A stretch of DNA of 64,000 nt from Dehalococcoidia bacterium (GTDB lineage Bacteria; Chloroflexota; Dehalococcoidia; Lucifugimonadales; GCA-002694895): positions 1 through 64,000 of the forward strand of contig JAPYRX010000008.1 of NCBI GenBank assembly GCA_029936815.1, in the 5' to 3' direction. Under the pieces are notes generated by a model. It made no database searches. It was not told the DNA's origin and saw only the letters and a list, made by a program, of their open reading frames with translations. The position numbers and the translations under genes were made by a program. Numbering within the stretch: the first letter of the stretch is position 1; every line of letters begins with the position of its first letter. Below are positions 1-9,569 of the stretch, in pieces.

Positions 1-2571
1 ATATTTAGGTTGTTTAAAATCGAATGTTTCCCATATTTTATTTTTTGTAAGAAATTCATCAATAATGTAAGTATTAGATTTGATTTTTTCTGCTTTTTCT
101 TTGTATTCATCGTCTAAGAGGTCAAGGAAATCACTTTTGAATCCTAGTATACAACTAGGCTCTATCCCTACTATATCTATTCCTTTTTTAACATATTCAT
201 ATAATAAATCGATATTATATTTTACATTTAATTTAGCTTTGTCTATTTGCCCTGTAGATAGCATCGGTCTTCCACAACATTTCGTATTGTCAGGGACCAG
301 AACATTATATCCTGCTTTATTTAATACTTTATTGATGGCCAATCCTATTTCCGGATTTTGGTAATTATTGAAAGTATCAGGGAATAGAACTACAGATTTA
401 CCATATGTTTGTGTAACAAAGTCCTTAGAAAATGAAACAAGGCTTCTCTTTGCAAATTTTGGTAATTTTCTTCTAGAATCAATTCCAAAAAATAACTCTA
501 AAAATTTTCTGGTAACAAACAAATTTGATATGGTATTTGTAAAAAATGATGTTGCAGATCCTATCTTGCTCATTAAGTTTATATTCGCAATTATTTTTTG
601 AGAAATAGGTAATTTATTATATTTATAATACTGATAGAGATATTCGTATTTTAATTTGGACATATCTACATTTGATGGGCATTCAGATTTGCACGCCTTA
701 CATTCTAAGCAAAGATCTAATATCCTAAATAAATTTTTATCCTTCCATTTAGAATTAGATAATTGCCCAGACATCAAACCTCTTAGAGCATTTGCTCTTC
801 CTCTTGTAGATAGTTCCTCATCCCTTGTAACCATATATGATGGACACATCACTCCCGATGTGACTTTTCTACATGCTGCTTGGCCGTTACACATTTCAAT
901 TGCAGAAGAAAATCCTAATTCTTTATCAAAATTAAATCCTGTTGTAATAGCATCTGTTTTGTAATTTGGGTTAATTCTTAAGTTTTCATCAATATCTTGC
1001 GAATCCACAATTTTACCAGGATTCATTAATTTATATGGATCAAAACTATCTTTAAGTAATTTAAAAGCAGAATAAATTTTATCTCCAAACATTTTTTTAT
1101 TCCAATAACTCCTAACGAGTCCATCTCCGTGCTCTCCGCTTATAGAGCCTCCATATTTTATAACTAAATCTGTAATTTCATTAGAAATAGACTTCATTTT
1201 AAGCACTTCTTTTTTAGATTTCAAATTTATCAGAGGTCTGATATGCATACATCCAACACTTGCGTGACCATAATATCCTGCAGTAGTATCATGTGCTCGA
1301 ACTATTTCATCAAAATCTTTTACAAATTCAGGTAAAACTTTAGGGTCAACAGCAGTGTCCTCTACAAACGGAATAGCTTTGAAATCTCCTGGTGAACTCA
1401 TCATTAATCCCAATCCTGCTTTTCTAATATTCCACACATTTTGCTGGTCGGTAATGCTATATAAAATTTTAGTGGAGTAACCATATTGTTGTTTGCCCAA
1501 ATCGATTTTCAATTTTTCTAGTTTATCTCTTAGTTCATTCTTGTCATTTGCTATCATTTCTACAGCCAATATTGATTCAGGATCTCCGTCAATAAATGTC
1601 ATCATCCTTGAATATTCCAAATTGTTTTTTGCTTGTCTTAAAATCATACTGCCAATATGTTCTACAGCCGAAGGATTATGTTCTAAGATCTGAACTGTTG
1701 CTTCCATAGATGAAATCAAATCATCAAAATGGATTAGAGCTAATCCAACAAATTTAGGTTTGTCGTGTACTAAAATCTTAGCTTTCGAAAAAGCAACCAA
1801 AGTTCCCTCTGATCCTACAACAAATTTTGCAGAATTAAAATTATCAATATTTACAAGTTCATCTAAATTATAACCCGATACCCTTCTTTGGATAGAAGGA
1901 TATTTTTTTTGAATTTCCGGAATGTAATTTTGTCTTATAGATTTAAGTGTTTCTAATATAATACCCTCTTGCCCAGGTAAAGTTTTTTCAAAATATGAAG
2001 AGCCTTCAAATCCTAATTTCAAATTATTACCACCAGCAGTATATGCATTCAACTCCAACACATTATCTATAGTTTTTCCATAAAGTAGTGAATGCGCTCC
2101 ACATGAATTGTTTCCTATAGCCCCTCCGATATTTCCTCTATTACTCGTACTAGGATCAGGGCCGAATATCTTCCCTTCATTAGACATATATTGATTTAAT
2201 TCATCTAGGATTATTCCAGGTTGAACTTCAATCCAGTTTTCTTCCGGGTTATATTTTATAACTTTATTCATATGCATAGAGAAATCAATAATTATTCCGC
2301 TACCAACAGTAGCTCCTGCAAGACTTGTTCCTCCTCCTCTTGGAGTTATAGGGATATTGTTTTCGAAAGCATATTTCATAATTTTTTGAAGATCTTCATC
2401 ATCTTTTGGAAAAGCAACAGCTTTTGGCACAATTTGATATATGCTAGCATCAGTGCTAAAAATCATTCTTGTTTTTTCATCAGTCCTAATTTCACCTGAT
2501 ATTTTATTATTCAGATTATGTTGAATATCGTTTTCAAATGATTTGATTTGTGTAATTGTATTAATTTTTAT
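1..2571 (-). CDS. FAD-linked oxidase with C-terminal Fe-S domains (D-lactate dehydrogenase/GlcD-GlcF fusion type), 3' end outside window
   Basis: The frame is open from about 2571 to the left edge (about 857 codons), so the C-terminus is missing. The N-terminal half is an FAD_binding_4 (GlcD-like) domain with PRGGGTSLAG and NNSCGAH flavin motifs. It is followed by two ferredoxin-like cysteine clusters (CNGQAAC near residue 562, CLECKACKSEC near 622) and a CCG-type motif (CCGRP near 767). This arrangement is known from membrane-associated D-2-hydroxyacid dehydrogenases of roughly 950-1000 residues that pass electrons to quinone or cytochrome; the exact substrate is unknown. It is the last visible gene of the trp operon and overlaps trpF. 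No ATG, GTG or TTG lies near the expected start. An ATA (2569-2571) or an ATT (2563-2565, 6 nt after GAGAG) is possible; the first ATG, at 2464-2466, would drop about 35 residues including a conserved GE-RTD-K-R segment. Confidence 0.85.
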   Translation of the reverse strand, partial: MKINTITQIKSFENDIQHNLNNKISGEIRTDEKTRMIFSTDASIYQIVPKAVAFPKDDEDLQKIMKYAFENNIPITPRGGGTSLAGATVGSGIIIDFSMHMNKVIKYNPEENWIEVQPGIILDELNQYMSNEGKIFGPDPSTSNRGNIGGAIGNNSCGAHSLLYGKTIDNVLELNAYTAGGNNLKLGFEGSSYFEKTLPGQEGIILETLKSIRQNYIPEIQKKYPSIQRRVSGYNLDELVNIDNFNSAKFVVGSEGTLVAFSKAKILVHDKPKFVGLALIHFDDLISSMEATVQILEHNPSAVEHIGSMILRQAKNNLEYSRMMTFIDGDPESILAVEMIANDKNELRDKLEKLKIDLGKQQYGYSTKILYSITDQQNVWNIRKAGLGLMMSSPGDFKAIPFVEDTAVDPKVLPEFVKDFDEIVRAHDTTAGYYGHASVGCMHIRPLINLKSKKEVLKMKSISNEITDLVIKYGGSISGEHGDGLVRSYWNKKMFGDKIYSAFKLLKDSFDPYKLMNPGKIVDSQDIDENLRINPNYKTDAITTGFNFDKELGFSSAIEMCNGQAACRKVTSGVMCPSYMVTRDEELSTRGRANALRGLMSGQLSNSKWKDKNLFRILDLCLECKACKSECPSNVDMSKLKYEYLYQYYKYNKLPISQKIIANINLMSKIGSATSFFTNTISNLFVTRKFLELFFGIDSRRKLPKFAKRSLVSFSKDFVTQTYGKSVVLFPDTFNNYQNPEIGLAINKVLNKAGYNVLVPDNTKCCGRPMLSTGQIDKAKLNVKYNIDLLYEYVKKGIDIVGIEPSCILGFKSDFLDLLDDEYKEKAEKIKSNTYIIDEFLTKNKIWETFDFKQPKY

Positions 2572-3202
2572 GCTCTCTAACAGAATTTACAAATTTTTTA
2601 ATTTTGTACTTATCTTTTTTTTCATTAGTTTCTACTCCCGTTGAAATATCAACAGCCCAAGGATTCATTGTATCTAGTATGTTAGTAATATTTTGCGAAT
2701 TCAATCCTCCAGCTAAAAATACGTCATGTTTATCAATTATGTTTTGTGCAAGAGATAAATTAATCAATTCGCCAGAACCTCCGTAATATCCTTTTTTATA
2801 CGTGTCAACAGATATCATGCCATTTCTTGACTTAACAAATTCGATTTCTTCAAATATTTTATCGAAAATAATATCTTCTTTTAATTTAATTTGTTTTATA
2901 AAAGGAATAGTTAAATTATTCATATATTCCTTATTTTCATGCCCACATAATTGAACGTAATCAAGAGAAAAATCTTTAGCTATTTTTTTAACAACATCGA
3001 TTGGTTGATCTGCAAACAATCCTACTAATTCAGGTGCATCAATCATGTTTTTAATAGTAGTAGATATAGATTCAGCTTCGGATAAAGTCACTTTTCTTCT
3101 AACATTCTCAACAAATATCATACCAAGATAATCAACACCAATTGATGAAGCAAATTTAGCATCTTCATTATTTTTCAATCCACAAATTTTTATCTTTGTC
3201 AT
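2561..3202 (-). CDS. trpF: Phosphoribosylanthranilate isomerase
   Basis: This 213-residue (beta/alpha)8 barrel converts phosphoribosylanthranilate to CdRP, the third step of tryptophan synthesis. The N-terminal KICGLKN motif carries the catalytic cysteine. The aspartate of the VDISTGVE motif near the C-terminus is the expected acid. The length is usual for the family. It starts 1 nt after trpC ends, and its stop overlaps the start region of the downstream oxidase, so translational coupling is likely. Confidence 0.95.
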   Translation of the reverse strand: MTKIKICGLKNNEDAKFASSIGVDYLGMIFVENVRRKVTLSEAESISTTIKNMIDAPELVGLFADQPIDVVKKIAKDFSLDYVQLCGHENKEYMNNLTIPFIKQIKLKEDIIFDKIFEEIEFVKSRNGMISVDTYKKGYYGGSGELINLSLAQNIIDKHDVFLAGGLNSQNITNILDTMNPWAVDISTGVETNEKKDKYKIKKFVNSVREHKN

Positions 3203-3203
3203 A

Positions 3204-3992
3204 TTATTTCAAATTCATTAATTCAATAATTTTATTATATGGATTAGGTGATGTGATAATTGATTCCCCAATTAATACAGCATTACATCCTTCATCTCTT
3301 AATTTTTGCATATCTTTTTTGGTATAAATACCACTTTCACTAATTTTAATTATATAATTAGGGATGCTATTAACAATATTTGATGTGGTATTAAGATCAA
3401 CTTCAAAATTATTTAAATTTCTATTGTTAACACCAATTATTTTCACTCCAGAATTCAACGCTTTGGATAGTTCATCTTCTCCATGAATCTCTAACAAAAC
3501 ATCCAAATCCAAATCATATGATATATTTACAAATTCCTTTAGTGTTTTTTCATCTAGTAAGCTAGCAATTAGTAAGATAGCGTCAGCATTGAAATATTTA
3601 GATTCATGAATTTGATATTCATCAATAATAAAATCTTTTCTTAATATAGGAGTAGAATTATATTCGTTCAATTTTTTAATATTATTTATATTATTTAAAG
3701 AACCATTAAAAAAAAATTTCTCTGTGACAACTGATATAGCATTAACATTTGCATCTAGGTAATTTTTTGCTAAACATAAAAAATCTTTGTCTTTCATCAA
3801 TTTGCCCTTACTTGGTGAAGTGTCTTTAATCTCTGCTATCAAACTCAAATAATCATTGTTTAATGAATCATAAAGACTAAGTGACTTAATATCTAAGCTT
3901 GATTTTTTCTTTAATGTTTCAATAGACAATATTTTTTTCCGTTCTACTAGATCTATTTTAATTTTATTTACTATTTTTTCGAGTATATTCAT
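3204..3992 (-). CDS. trpC: Indole-3-glycerol phosphate synthase
   Basis: This 262-residue barrel enzyme closes the indole ring from CdRP. Family motifs are visible: AEIKDTSPSKG (catalytic Lys/Ser segment), LRKDFIID (catalytic lysine), GVNNRNL and SESGI. It lies directly between trpD and trpF with essentially no gap, as part of the T-box-controlled trp operon. TrpC and TrpF are separate proteins here, not fused as in E. coli. Confidence 0.96.
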   Translation of the reverse strand: MNILEKIVNKIKIDLVERKKILSIETLKKKSSLDIKSLSLYDSLNNDYLSLIAEIKDTSPSKGKLMKDKDFLCLAKNYLDANVNAISVVTEKFFFNGSLNNINNIKKLNEYNSTPILRKDFIIDEYQIHESKYFNADAILLIASLLDEKTLKEFVNISYDLDLDVLLEIHGEDELSKALNSGVKIIGVNNRNLNNFEVDLNTTSNIVNSIPNYIIKISESGIYTKKDMQKLRDEGCNAVLIGESIITSPNPYNKIIELMNLK

Positions 3993-5051
3993 TCAAAAAT
4001 TACTTGAGAGATTATTTATTAATTGTGCTGCACTTCCATTTTTAATATTATTTTTAGAAATTTCAATTCCTGATTTGATATCTTTTGATTTGCCTGCAAT
4101 ATACAACCCTAATCCTGCGTTAAGTGCTATACAGTCTAATAACTCATAATTATCACCTTCAAATAATTCAATAATTTTCAATGCGCTTTGTTGAGGAGAA
4201 TTTACAATTAATTTTTCTATTGGAATTTTACCAAGTCCAAATTGATCAGGGTTTATTTTATATTCTTTTAAAGAAGCAGTTGATGAAGCAAGGCTTCCTA
4301 GCTTACTAGGAACATTCTCTTTTGCTGAGCCTGGTCTGATTTCCCATACATACGTATCACCAAAAATACTTGCTTCGTCTAATCCTTCCATCCCATGAAC
4401 TACTAATGCTGTTTTATTTAAGATTCGAAGCGCATTAGATATTTTATTTCCAGTATCAATATCGGATACTCCTATCATCAAATACTTAGAATTTGCAGGA
4501 TTTGTAAGAGGTCCAAGATTATTAAATATAGTTTTGAACCCTAATTCTTTTCTTGTTGGCATAGCATATTTCATAGATGGATGAAAATTTTGGGCAAACA
4601 TAAAAGAAAAGTTGTACTTGTCTAACATCTCTAGAGATTTATTAATATCAACATTTATATTTATGTTTAAGGCTTCTAAAACATCTGCACTACCTGTGCT
4701 TCCAGAAGCTGCTCTGTTTCCATGTTTGGCTACTTTTACTCCAGAACAAGCTGCAACAAGAGCTGCAGTAGTAGACACATTAAATGTTGATAGCTTATCT
4801 CCTCCTGTACCAACTATATCTAAGCAGTCATAGTTAGTTTCTAATTTTAAAGCTTTCTCTTGCATAGATTTTGCCATACCCGCTATTTCATCTTCCGATT
4901 CTCCTTTAATTGATAAAGAAGTAAGTATGGAAGAAAGTTTAATTTCAGATATTTTACCAGACATAATTTGATTCATAAGATCATAAGATTCATCAAATGA
5001 AAGATTGTTTTTATTTAGTAATTTATTAATTATTTCATTGATATTTATCAT
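3993..5051 (-). CDS. trpD: Anthranilate phosphoribosyltransferase
   Basis: This 352-residue enzyme transfers the phosphoribosyl group of PRPP to anthranilate. The glycine-rich PRPP loop DIVGTGGDKLSTFNVST is near residue 80, and KHGNRAASGSTGSADVLE follows near residue 110. The NNLGPLTNP motif lies in the second half. The length is typical and it is not fused to TrpG. It starts 1 nt after the trpG stop. Confidence 0.96.
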   Translation of the reverse strand: MININEIINKLLNKNNLSFDESYDLMNQIMSGKISEIKLSSILTSLSIKGESEDEIAGMAKSMQEKALKLETNYDCLDIVGTGGDKLSTFNVSTTAALVAACSGVKVAKHGNRAASGSTGSADVLEALNININVDINKSLEMLDKYNFSFMFAQNFHPSMKYAMPTRKELGFKTIFNNLGPLTNPANSKYLMIGVSDIDTGNKISNALRILNKTALVVHGMEGLDEASIFGDTYVWEIRPGSAKENVPSKLGSLASSTASLKEYKINPDQFGLGKIPIEKLIVNSPQQSALKIIELFEGDNYELLDCIALNAGLGLYIAGKSKDIKSGIEISKNNIKNGSAAQLINNLSSNF

Positions 5052-5052
5052 G

Positions 5053-5616
5053 TCACAGATTTAAAAAATTTAATAAAATTTCTTCTCCAAAATCAGTACC
5101 TATTGATTCAGGATGAAATTGTATACCATACATAGGAAAAGTTTTATGTGAAATACCCATAACTAATTCATCTTCAGTCCATGCTATTTTTTCGAAATCT
5201 TTGTGTAAGGATTGTTCATTAATTATTAAAGAATGATATCGCATAGCATTGAAGGGATCTGGCACTCCAGCAAATATTTCATTATCATTATGACGTATTA
5301 AAGAAGTTTTACCATGGAAAATCACTGGAGCTTTTTCTATGTCTGAATCAAAAGTATAACCTATAACTTGATGGCCTAAACAAATACCAAGTATAGGAGT
5401 GTTCGGCCCGAATTCTTTAATTACATCGCTACAAATACCTGAATTTTTAGGGTGTGAGGGGCCTGGAGAAATTATTATTTTATCTGGATTCAAATCACGA
5501 ATTTCATCTAATGAAATACAATCATTTCTGTATACAACAGTATCTTTGAAATGATTAGCTACAATCTGATAAATGTTATAAGTAAAACTATCGTAATTAT
5601 CTAATATTAATATCAT
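5053..5616 (-). CDS. trpG: Anthranilate synthase component II (glutamine amidotransferase)
   Basis: This 187-residue class I glutamine amidotransferase supplies ammonia to TrpE. The triad is visible: the nucleophile Cys in GICLGHQ near residue 80, and His/Glu in GIQFHPES near the C-terminus. The N-terminal DNYDSFTYN motif is typical for TrpG/PabA. Proteins of this family can also serve folate synthesis as PabA, but the position between trpE and trpD supports TrpG. Its start overlaps the end of trpE by 1 nt. Confidence 0.94.
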   Translation of the reverse strand: MILILDNYDSFTYNIYQIVANHFKDTVVYRNDCISLDEIRDLNPDKIIISPGPSHPKNSGICSDVIKEFGPNTPILGICLGHQVIGYTFDSDIEKAPVIFHGKTSLIRHNDNEIFAGVPDPFNAMRYHSLIINEQSLHKDFEKIAWTEDELVMGISHKTFPMYGIQFHPESIGTDFGEEILLNFLNL

Positions 5617-7052
5617 TATATATATGGAAGCTCCTCTTCCTCTGCAATTTCAATTGCTTTTATAACTGCTTGAGCCTTATGTAAATGTTCTTCAAATTCT
5701 AATTTCGGAATACTATCGTATACAATTCCTCCGCCAGATTGTACGGATGCTATTCCATTTTTAATTAGTAATGTTCTAAGCGTTATGCAAACCTCTATAT
5801 TGCCAAAGAAATCAAACAATCCTAAAGCTCCTGCGTAGGGTCCTCTTTTGTCATTCTCTAAATCAGATATGATTTGCATTGCCCTAATTTTCGGCGCCCC
5901 TGACACAGTTCCTGCTGGAAAGCATGCTTTGAAAACCTCTAAAGCTGAAACATCTTTTCTTTTTTTTCCAGTAACTTTAGATACTATATGCATAACATGT
6001 GAGAATTTTTTGATATCCATATATTCGACAACTTCTACCGAGCCAGGTTCGCTAACTCTTCCTACATCATTTCGAGCTAAATCTAACAACATGATATGTT
6101 CAGCATTTTCTTTTGGATCTGATAACAATTCATGTTCAATTTCTATATCTTCATCAACTGTATCACCTCTTCTTCTAGTTCCAGCGATCGGAACAGAAGT
6201 GATTGCTTGATCCTCTACTTGAACAAGCAATTCAGGAGATGCCCCTACCACATAATGATCATCTAAATCCATGTAATACATAAATGGAGATGGATTTACA
6301 GATCTCAAAGCGCGGTAAATCATAAATGGGTGTGCAGATGTTTTCTTGGAAATCCTTCTTGAAAAAACAGCTTGAATTATTTCACCTTCTTCAATATATT
6401 TTTTGATTTTCTTAACATTGTTTTCAAAATCATTTTTAGAAATATTTTCCTTTGAATTAAATTCATTAGTATCAGATGATTTTGTATAAACTTTTGATTT
6501 TTCTGAATTCAATCTATTTTGAATGTCATCAATTTTTTCATATGTCAAATCGTATACTTCTCGACTAGAACCTTTAGAACAATCTGCGTAAGAGACTATA
6601 TATAATTTATGTTTCAAATGATCATACACAAGAAAATCTGTAACAAATAAAAAACATGCTTCTGGTAGGTCTAATCCATTATTATCAGGTAATTCAATTC
6701 CATCAAAATATTTCACAGAATCATAAGATACATATCCTACTAATCCTCCAAAAAATCTCTCCAACCATTCTGGTTTAATTATATTAATGTCAAGGAGTTC
6801 AGTAATTAAGTTTATTGGGTTATCATCAAATAAAGCAAATTTTTCATATCCACCTAACCCTATAAAACTGTATCTACCAATAGTTTCTCCACCTTCAATA
6901 CTTTCCAATAAAAATGAGTTTTTCCCGTTAGATACTTTCAAAAAAATTGACACAGGCGTTTCAAGGTCTAAATATAATTCTCTACCCAGTGCAATATAAC
7001 TTTTGTGGTCAAATTTTGAATTGAATTCCTCAAAATCTACTATGTTTTTCAT
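5616..7052 (-). CDS. trpE: Anthranilate synthase component I
   Basis: This 478-residue chorismate-utilising enzyme makes anthranilate with TrpG. An N-terminal LLES motif (near residue 48), which in characterised TrpE proteins belongs to the tryptophan feedback site, is present. The chorismate-binding half carries PIAGTRRRG, DLARND and FPAGTVSGAPK motifs in the usual order. Overlap with trpG suggests coupled translation of the two subunits. The LLES motif implies allosteric control in addition to the T-box upstream. Confidence 0.96.
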   Translation of the reverse strand: MKNIVDFEEFNSKFDHKSYIALGRELYLDLETPVSIFLKVSNGKNSFLLESIEGGETIGRYSFIGLGGYEKFALFDDNPINLITELLDINIIKPEWLERFFGGLVGYVSYDSVKYFDGIELPDNNGLDLPEACFLFVTDFLVYDHLKHKLYIVSYADCSKGSSREVYDLTYEKIDDIQNRLNSEKSKVYTKSSDTNEFNSKENISKNDFENNVKKIKKYIEEGEIIQAVFSRRISKKTSAHPFMIYRALRSVNPSPFMYYMDLDDHYVVGASPELLVQVEDQAITSVPIAGTRRRGDTVDEDIEIEHELLSDPKENAEHIMLLDLARNDVGRVSEPGSVEVVEYMDIKKFSHVMHIVSKVTGKKRKDVSALEVFKACFPAGTVSGAPKIRAMQIISDLENDKRGPYAGALGLFDFFGNIEVCITLRTLLIKNGIASVQSGGGIVYDSIPKLEFEEHLHKAQAVIKAIEIAEEEELPYI

Positions 7053-7053
7053 T

Positions 7054-8052
7054 TTATATAAAACCCATCCTTTCTTTCATTTCAGATACTTTAGGTTCTG
7101 AAATAGTTCTTGCATTTTCAGCTCCAACTTCTAATAATTTATCCAATTCTTGTGGATCACTTATATATTCTTTATATTTTGCACGAATTGGGGTGATTAT
7201 TCCCAATACTAATTCAGCTACGCTTTCTTTTAATACACCATAACCTTTTGCATTTGCAAAGTCTTTTTCAACTTGCATCGAAGATTTACCAGTTATAACT
7301 TTATAAATACCAAGTAAATTATTTACACCTGCATTTTCTTTGTCATTTGAAAAAACAATTTGATTTCCTGAATCAGTGACAGCTCTTTTAATTGTTTTTA
7401 ATATGCTATTATCATCATCAAGTAATCCTACAACGCCACTTTCGTCCTCATCAAAACTTTTAGACATTTTTGATAAAGGATTACTCAAATTCATAACACG
7501 AGCACCTACTGAAGGAATAATTGGGTCTGGTAAAACAAATGTTTCTCCAAAAAGATTGTTGAATCTTTGAGCTATGTCTCTTGCTAGTTCAACATGTTGT
7601 TTTTGATCTTCCCCTATAGGGACTTCGTTTGCATCATATAAAATAATATCTCCAGTTTGTAAAACCGGATAATCTAGTAACGCAGCTGAAATACTATTTA
7701 ATTTTTCTTTTTTATCTTTATATTGAGTCATTCTCTCAAGCCACCCAATAGGTGTTACACAATTCAATAACCAACATGCTTCTGCATGAGCTCTTACCTG
7801 GCTTTGAATAAAAACTGTTGATTTATTAGGGTCTAAGCCACAAGCAAATAACATTGCTGCCAAACTTCTAATATTATCTCTTAACTCTTTTGCATCTCTC
7901 AAAATAGTATGAGCATGTAAGTCAACTATACAATAAAAATTTTCTTTTTCTTTGTCTTGATTTTCAACCCATTGTTTCACAGCGCCAAGATAATTACCCA
8001 AATGCATATCTCCAGAGGGTTGTATTCCGCTGAATACTCTAATTTTTTTCAT
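7054..8052 (-). CDS. trpS: Tryptophanyl-tRNA synthetase
   Basis: This 332-residue class I synthetase charges tRNA-Trp. The HIGH-type signature is PSGDMHLGNYLGA at the N-terminus and the KMSKS loop is KMSKSF near residue 195. It is the first gene of the operon, directly after the T-box leader, and ends 1 nt before trpE. Uncharged tRNA-Trp therefore probably raises both the charging enzyme and the biosynthetic enzymes together. Confidence 0.97.
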   Translation of the reverse strand: MKKIRVFSGIQPSGDMHLGNYLGAVKQWVENQDKEKENFYCIVDLHAHTILRDAKELRDNIRSLAAMLFACGLDPNKSTVFIQSQVRAHAEACWLLNCVTPIGWLERMTQYKDKKEKLNSISAALLDYPVLQTGDIILYDANEVPIGEDQKQHVELARDIAQRFNNLFGETFVLPDPIIPSVGARVMNLSNPLSKMSKSFDEDESGVVGLLDDDNSILKTIKRAVTDSGNQIVFSNDKENAGVNNLLGIYKVITGKSSMQVEKDFANAKGYGVLKESVAELVLGIITPIRAKYKEYISDPQELDKLLEVGAENARTISEPKVSEMKERMGFI

Positions 8053-8073
8053 TTTATTAATCTATTTTATAAA

Positions 8074-8100
8074 TAAAAAAACCGTCCTCAAAGGGACGGT
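8074..8100 (-). terminator. Intrinsic terminator of the trp T-box leader
   Basis: On the minus strand ACCGTCC and GGACGGT form a perfect 7-bp stem (8100-8081) with a six-base loop, followed by seven T residues (8080-8074). It lies just downstream of the T-box sequence, which can form the competing antiterminator when uncharged tRNA-Trp binds. Confidence 0.93.
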
Positions 8101-8280
8101 AATACCGCGGTGCCACCCTAATTACTATTAAACTAGTCACTCTTTTATTTATAGCTTACAGGTCCATTCTATACTTATGCATCAATTTGGATCTCAACTA
8201 GTATTTCACTATCCAAAATTCTCTCAATAATACATTGTTAAATATATACTATTCTGATCATCGCTATATTTTATATTTAA
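8074..8280 (-). ncRNA. T-box riboswitch leader, tryptophan specific
   Basis: The leader is read on the minus strand upstream of trpS. The conserved T-box/antiterminator sequence AGGGTGGCACCGCGG lies at 8119-8105. The GGTGGCACC core pairs with the NCCA end of uncharged tRNA in this family. A stem-I-like region precedes it, with a UGG triplet at 8166-8164 in the context GAA-UGG-ACC, the typical setting of a specifier codon, so the sensed tRNA is tRNA-Trp. A terminator hairpin with a U-run lies between the T-box and trpS. The 5' boundary is estimated from the promoter. Confidence 0.95.
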
Positions 8281-8285
8281 TCAAA

Positions 8286-8314
8286 AGTATAGTAGCCATA
8301 TTTTTTTATGTCAA
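8286..8314 (-). promoter_or_regulatory. Sigma-70-type promoter of the trpS-trp operon
   Basis: On the minus strand TTGACA (8314-8309) is followed by a 17-nt spacer and TATACT (8291-8286). This is near-consensus and places transcription initiation around 8279, at the beginning of the T-box leader. Confidence 0.85.
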
Positions 8315-8373
8315 TTATGATTGATCTAAATTAATTTATTAGATAAAGAAAACTCAATTTCAAAGGCGATTTA

Positions 8374-9567
8374 ATGAATATATTGGATGGATTAAAAGTG
8401 GTAGATTGTACTCAAATTTTGGCTGGGCCTTTCTGCACTATGATGCTTGGAGACATGGGAGCTGAGGTTACAAAAGTAGAAAAACCCAATGGAGGAGATG
8501 ATATAAGAAGATTTGGGCCACCTTTCATAGAAGGAGAATCTGCGGCTTTCCTAATGATTAACAGAAATAAAAAAAGTATAGCTTTAAACATGAAAGACCC
8601 AAAGGGTTTAAAAATACTCAAAGAACTAATCAAAGATGCTGATGTTTTTATACAAAATTTCAGACCAGGGGCTCTAGAAAAAATGGGATTAGGATTTGAT
8701 GATGTGATAAAAAACATAAATCCTAAAATAATTTATTGTAGTATATCTGGGTTTGGATCTAATGGCCCATATAAAAACAGGCCTGGATTCGATTTGATAG
8801 CACAAGGAATGTCTGGTTTAATGAGCCTTACAGGAACTCCTAACGGTGAGCCTGTAAAAATTGGAGTTCCTATATGTGACTTAAACGCTGGTGTATATGC
8901 AGCTCTTGGAATTCTTGCATCTTATATTAAAAGACTAAAAACTAATAAAGGGCAATTCGTAGAAACTTCACTTCTTGAATCAGGACTTTCTTATACCATT
9001 TGGGAATCAGGGATATATTTTGCAACAAAAGAAGTATCAAAACAAAGTGGAACCGCTCATAGGCTATCAGCACCATATCAATCATTTAAAACATCAGATG
9101 GATATATTAATATAGGTGCTGCAAATCAAGCAAATTGGGAAAAATTGTGTAGTGCTCTAAAAAGAACTGATCTAAAAGAAAATAAAGAATTTATTGATAA
9201 TGCATCTAGGATGAACAATATTAAAAAACTTGTAGATATATTAAATGTAGAATTCACAAACAAAACTACTTCTGAATGGGTCGAGATTCTGATAGAAAAT
9301 GGAGTTCCATGCGGACCAATATTAAATATTGACGAAATATTAAATCATGATCAGATAAAAGAAAGAGAAATGATAATTGATATTAACCATACAAAGCTTG
9401 GAAAAATTCAAAATTTGAATTTCCCGATCAAATTTTCCGATTCTGAAAAAAGGACAATATTACCTCCACCACTACTTGGAGAACATAATGAAATGATTCT
9501 TAAAGATCTTGGATATTCTAAAGATGACATACAATTATTTGAAAAAGAAAATGTAATTACTAGTTAA
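8374..9567 (+). CDS. CaiB/BaiF family (family III) CoA-transferase
   Basis: This 397-residue protein belongs to family III CoA-transferases, which move CoA between carboxylic acids. The N-terminal LDGLKVVDCTQILAGPFC and GAEVTKVEKP motifs are typical. The catalytic aspartate is expected in the segment around residue 165 (PICDLNAGVYAALG). The acyl substrate cannot be read from the sequence. It is a single rightward gene between the divergent trp operon and a convergent recombinase-like gene. Confidence 0.9.
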   Translation: MNILDGLKVVDCTQILAGPFCTMMLGDMGAEVTKVEKPNGGDDIRRFGPPFIEGESAAFLMINRNKKSIALNMKDPKGLKILKELIKDADVFIQNFRPGALEKMGLGFDDVIKNINPKIIYCSISGFGSNGPYKNRPGFDLIAQGMSGLMSLTGTPNGEPVKIGVPICDLNAGVYAALGILASYIKRLKTNKGQFVETSLLESGLSYTIWESGIYFATKEVSKQSGTAHRLSAPYQSFKTSDGYINIGAANQANWEKLCSALKRTDLKENKEFIDNASRMNNIKKLVDILNVEFTNKTTSEWVEILIENGVPCGPILNIDEILNHDQIKEREMIIDINHTKLGKIQNLNFPIKFSDSEKRTILPPPLLGEHNEMILKDLGYSKDDIQLFEKENVITS

Positions 9568-9569
9568 TT

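Noticed and set aside
80-2499. Rightward ORFs at 80-2499
   Set aside because: They lie opposite the long minus-strand oxidase frame with clear flavin and Fe-S motifs, so they are shadows.
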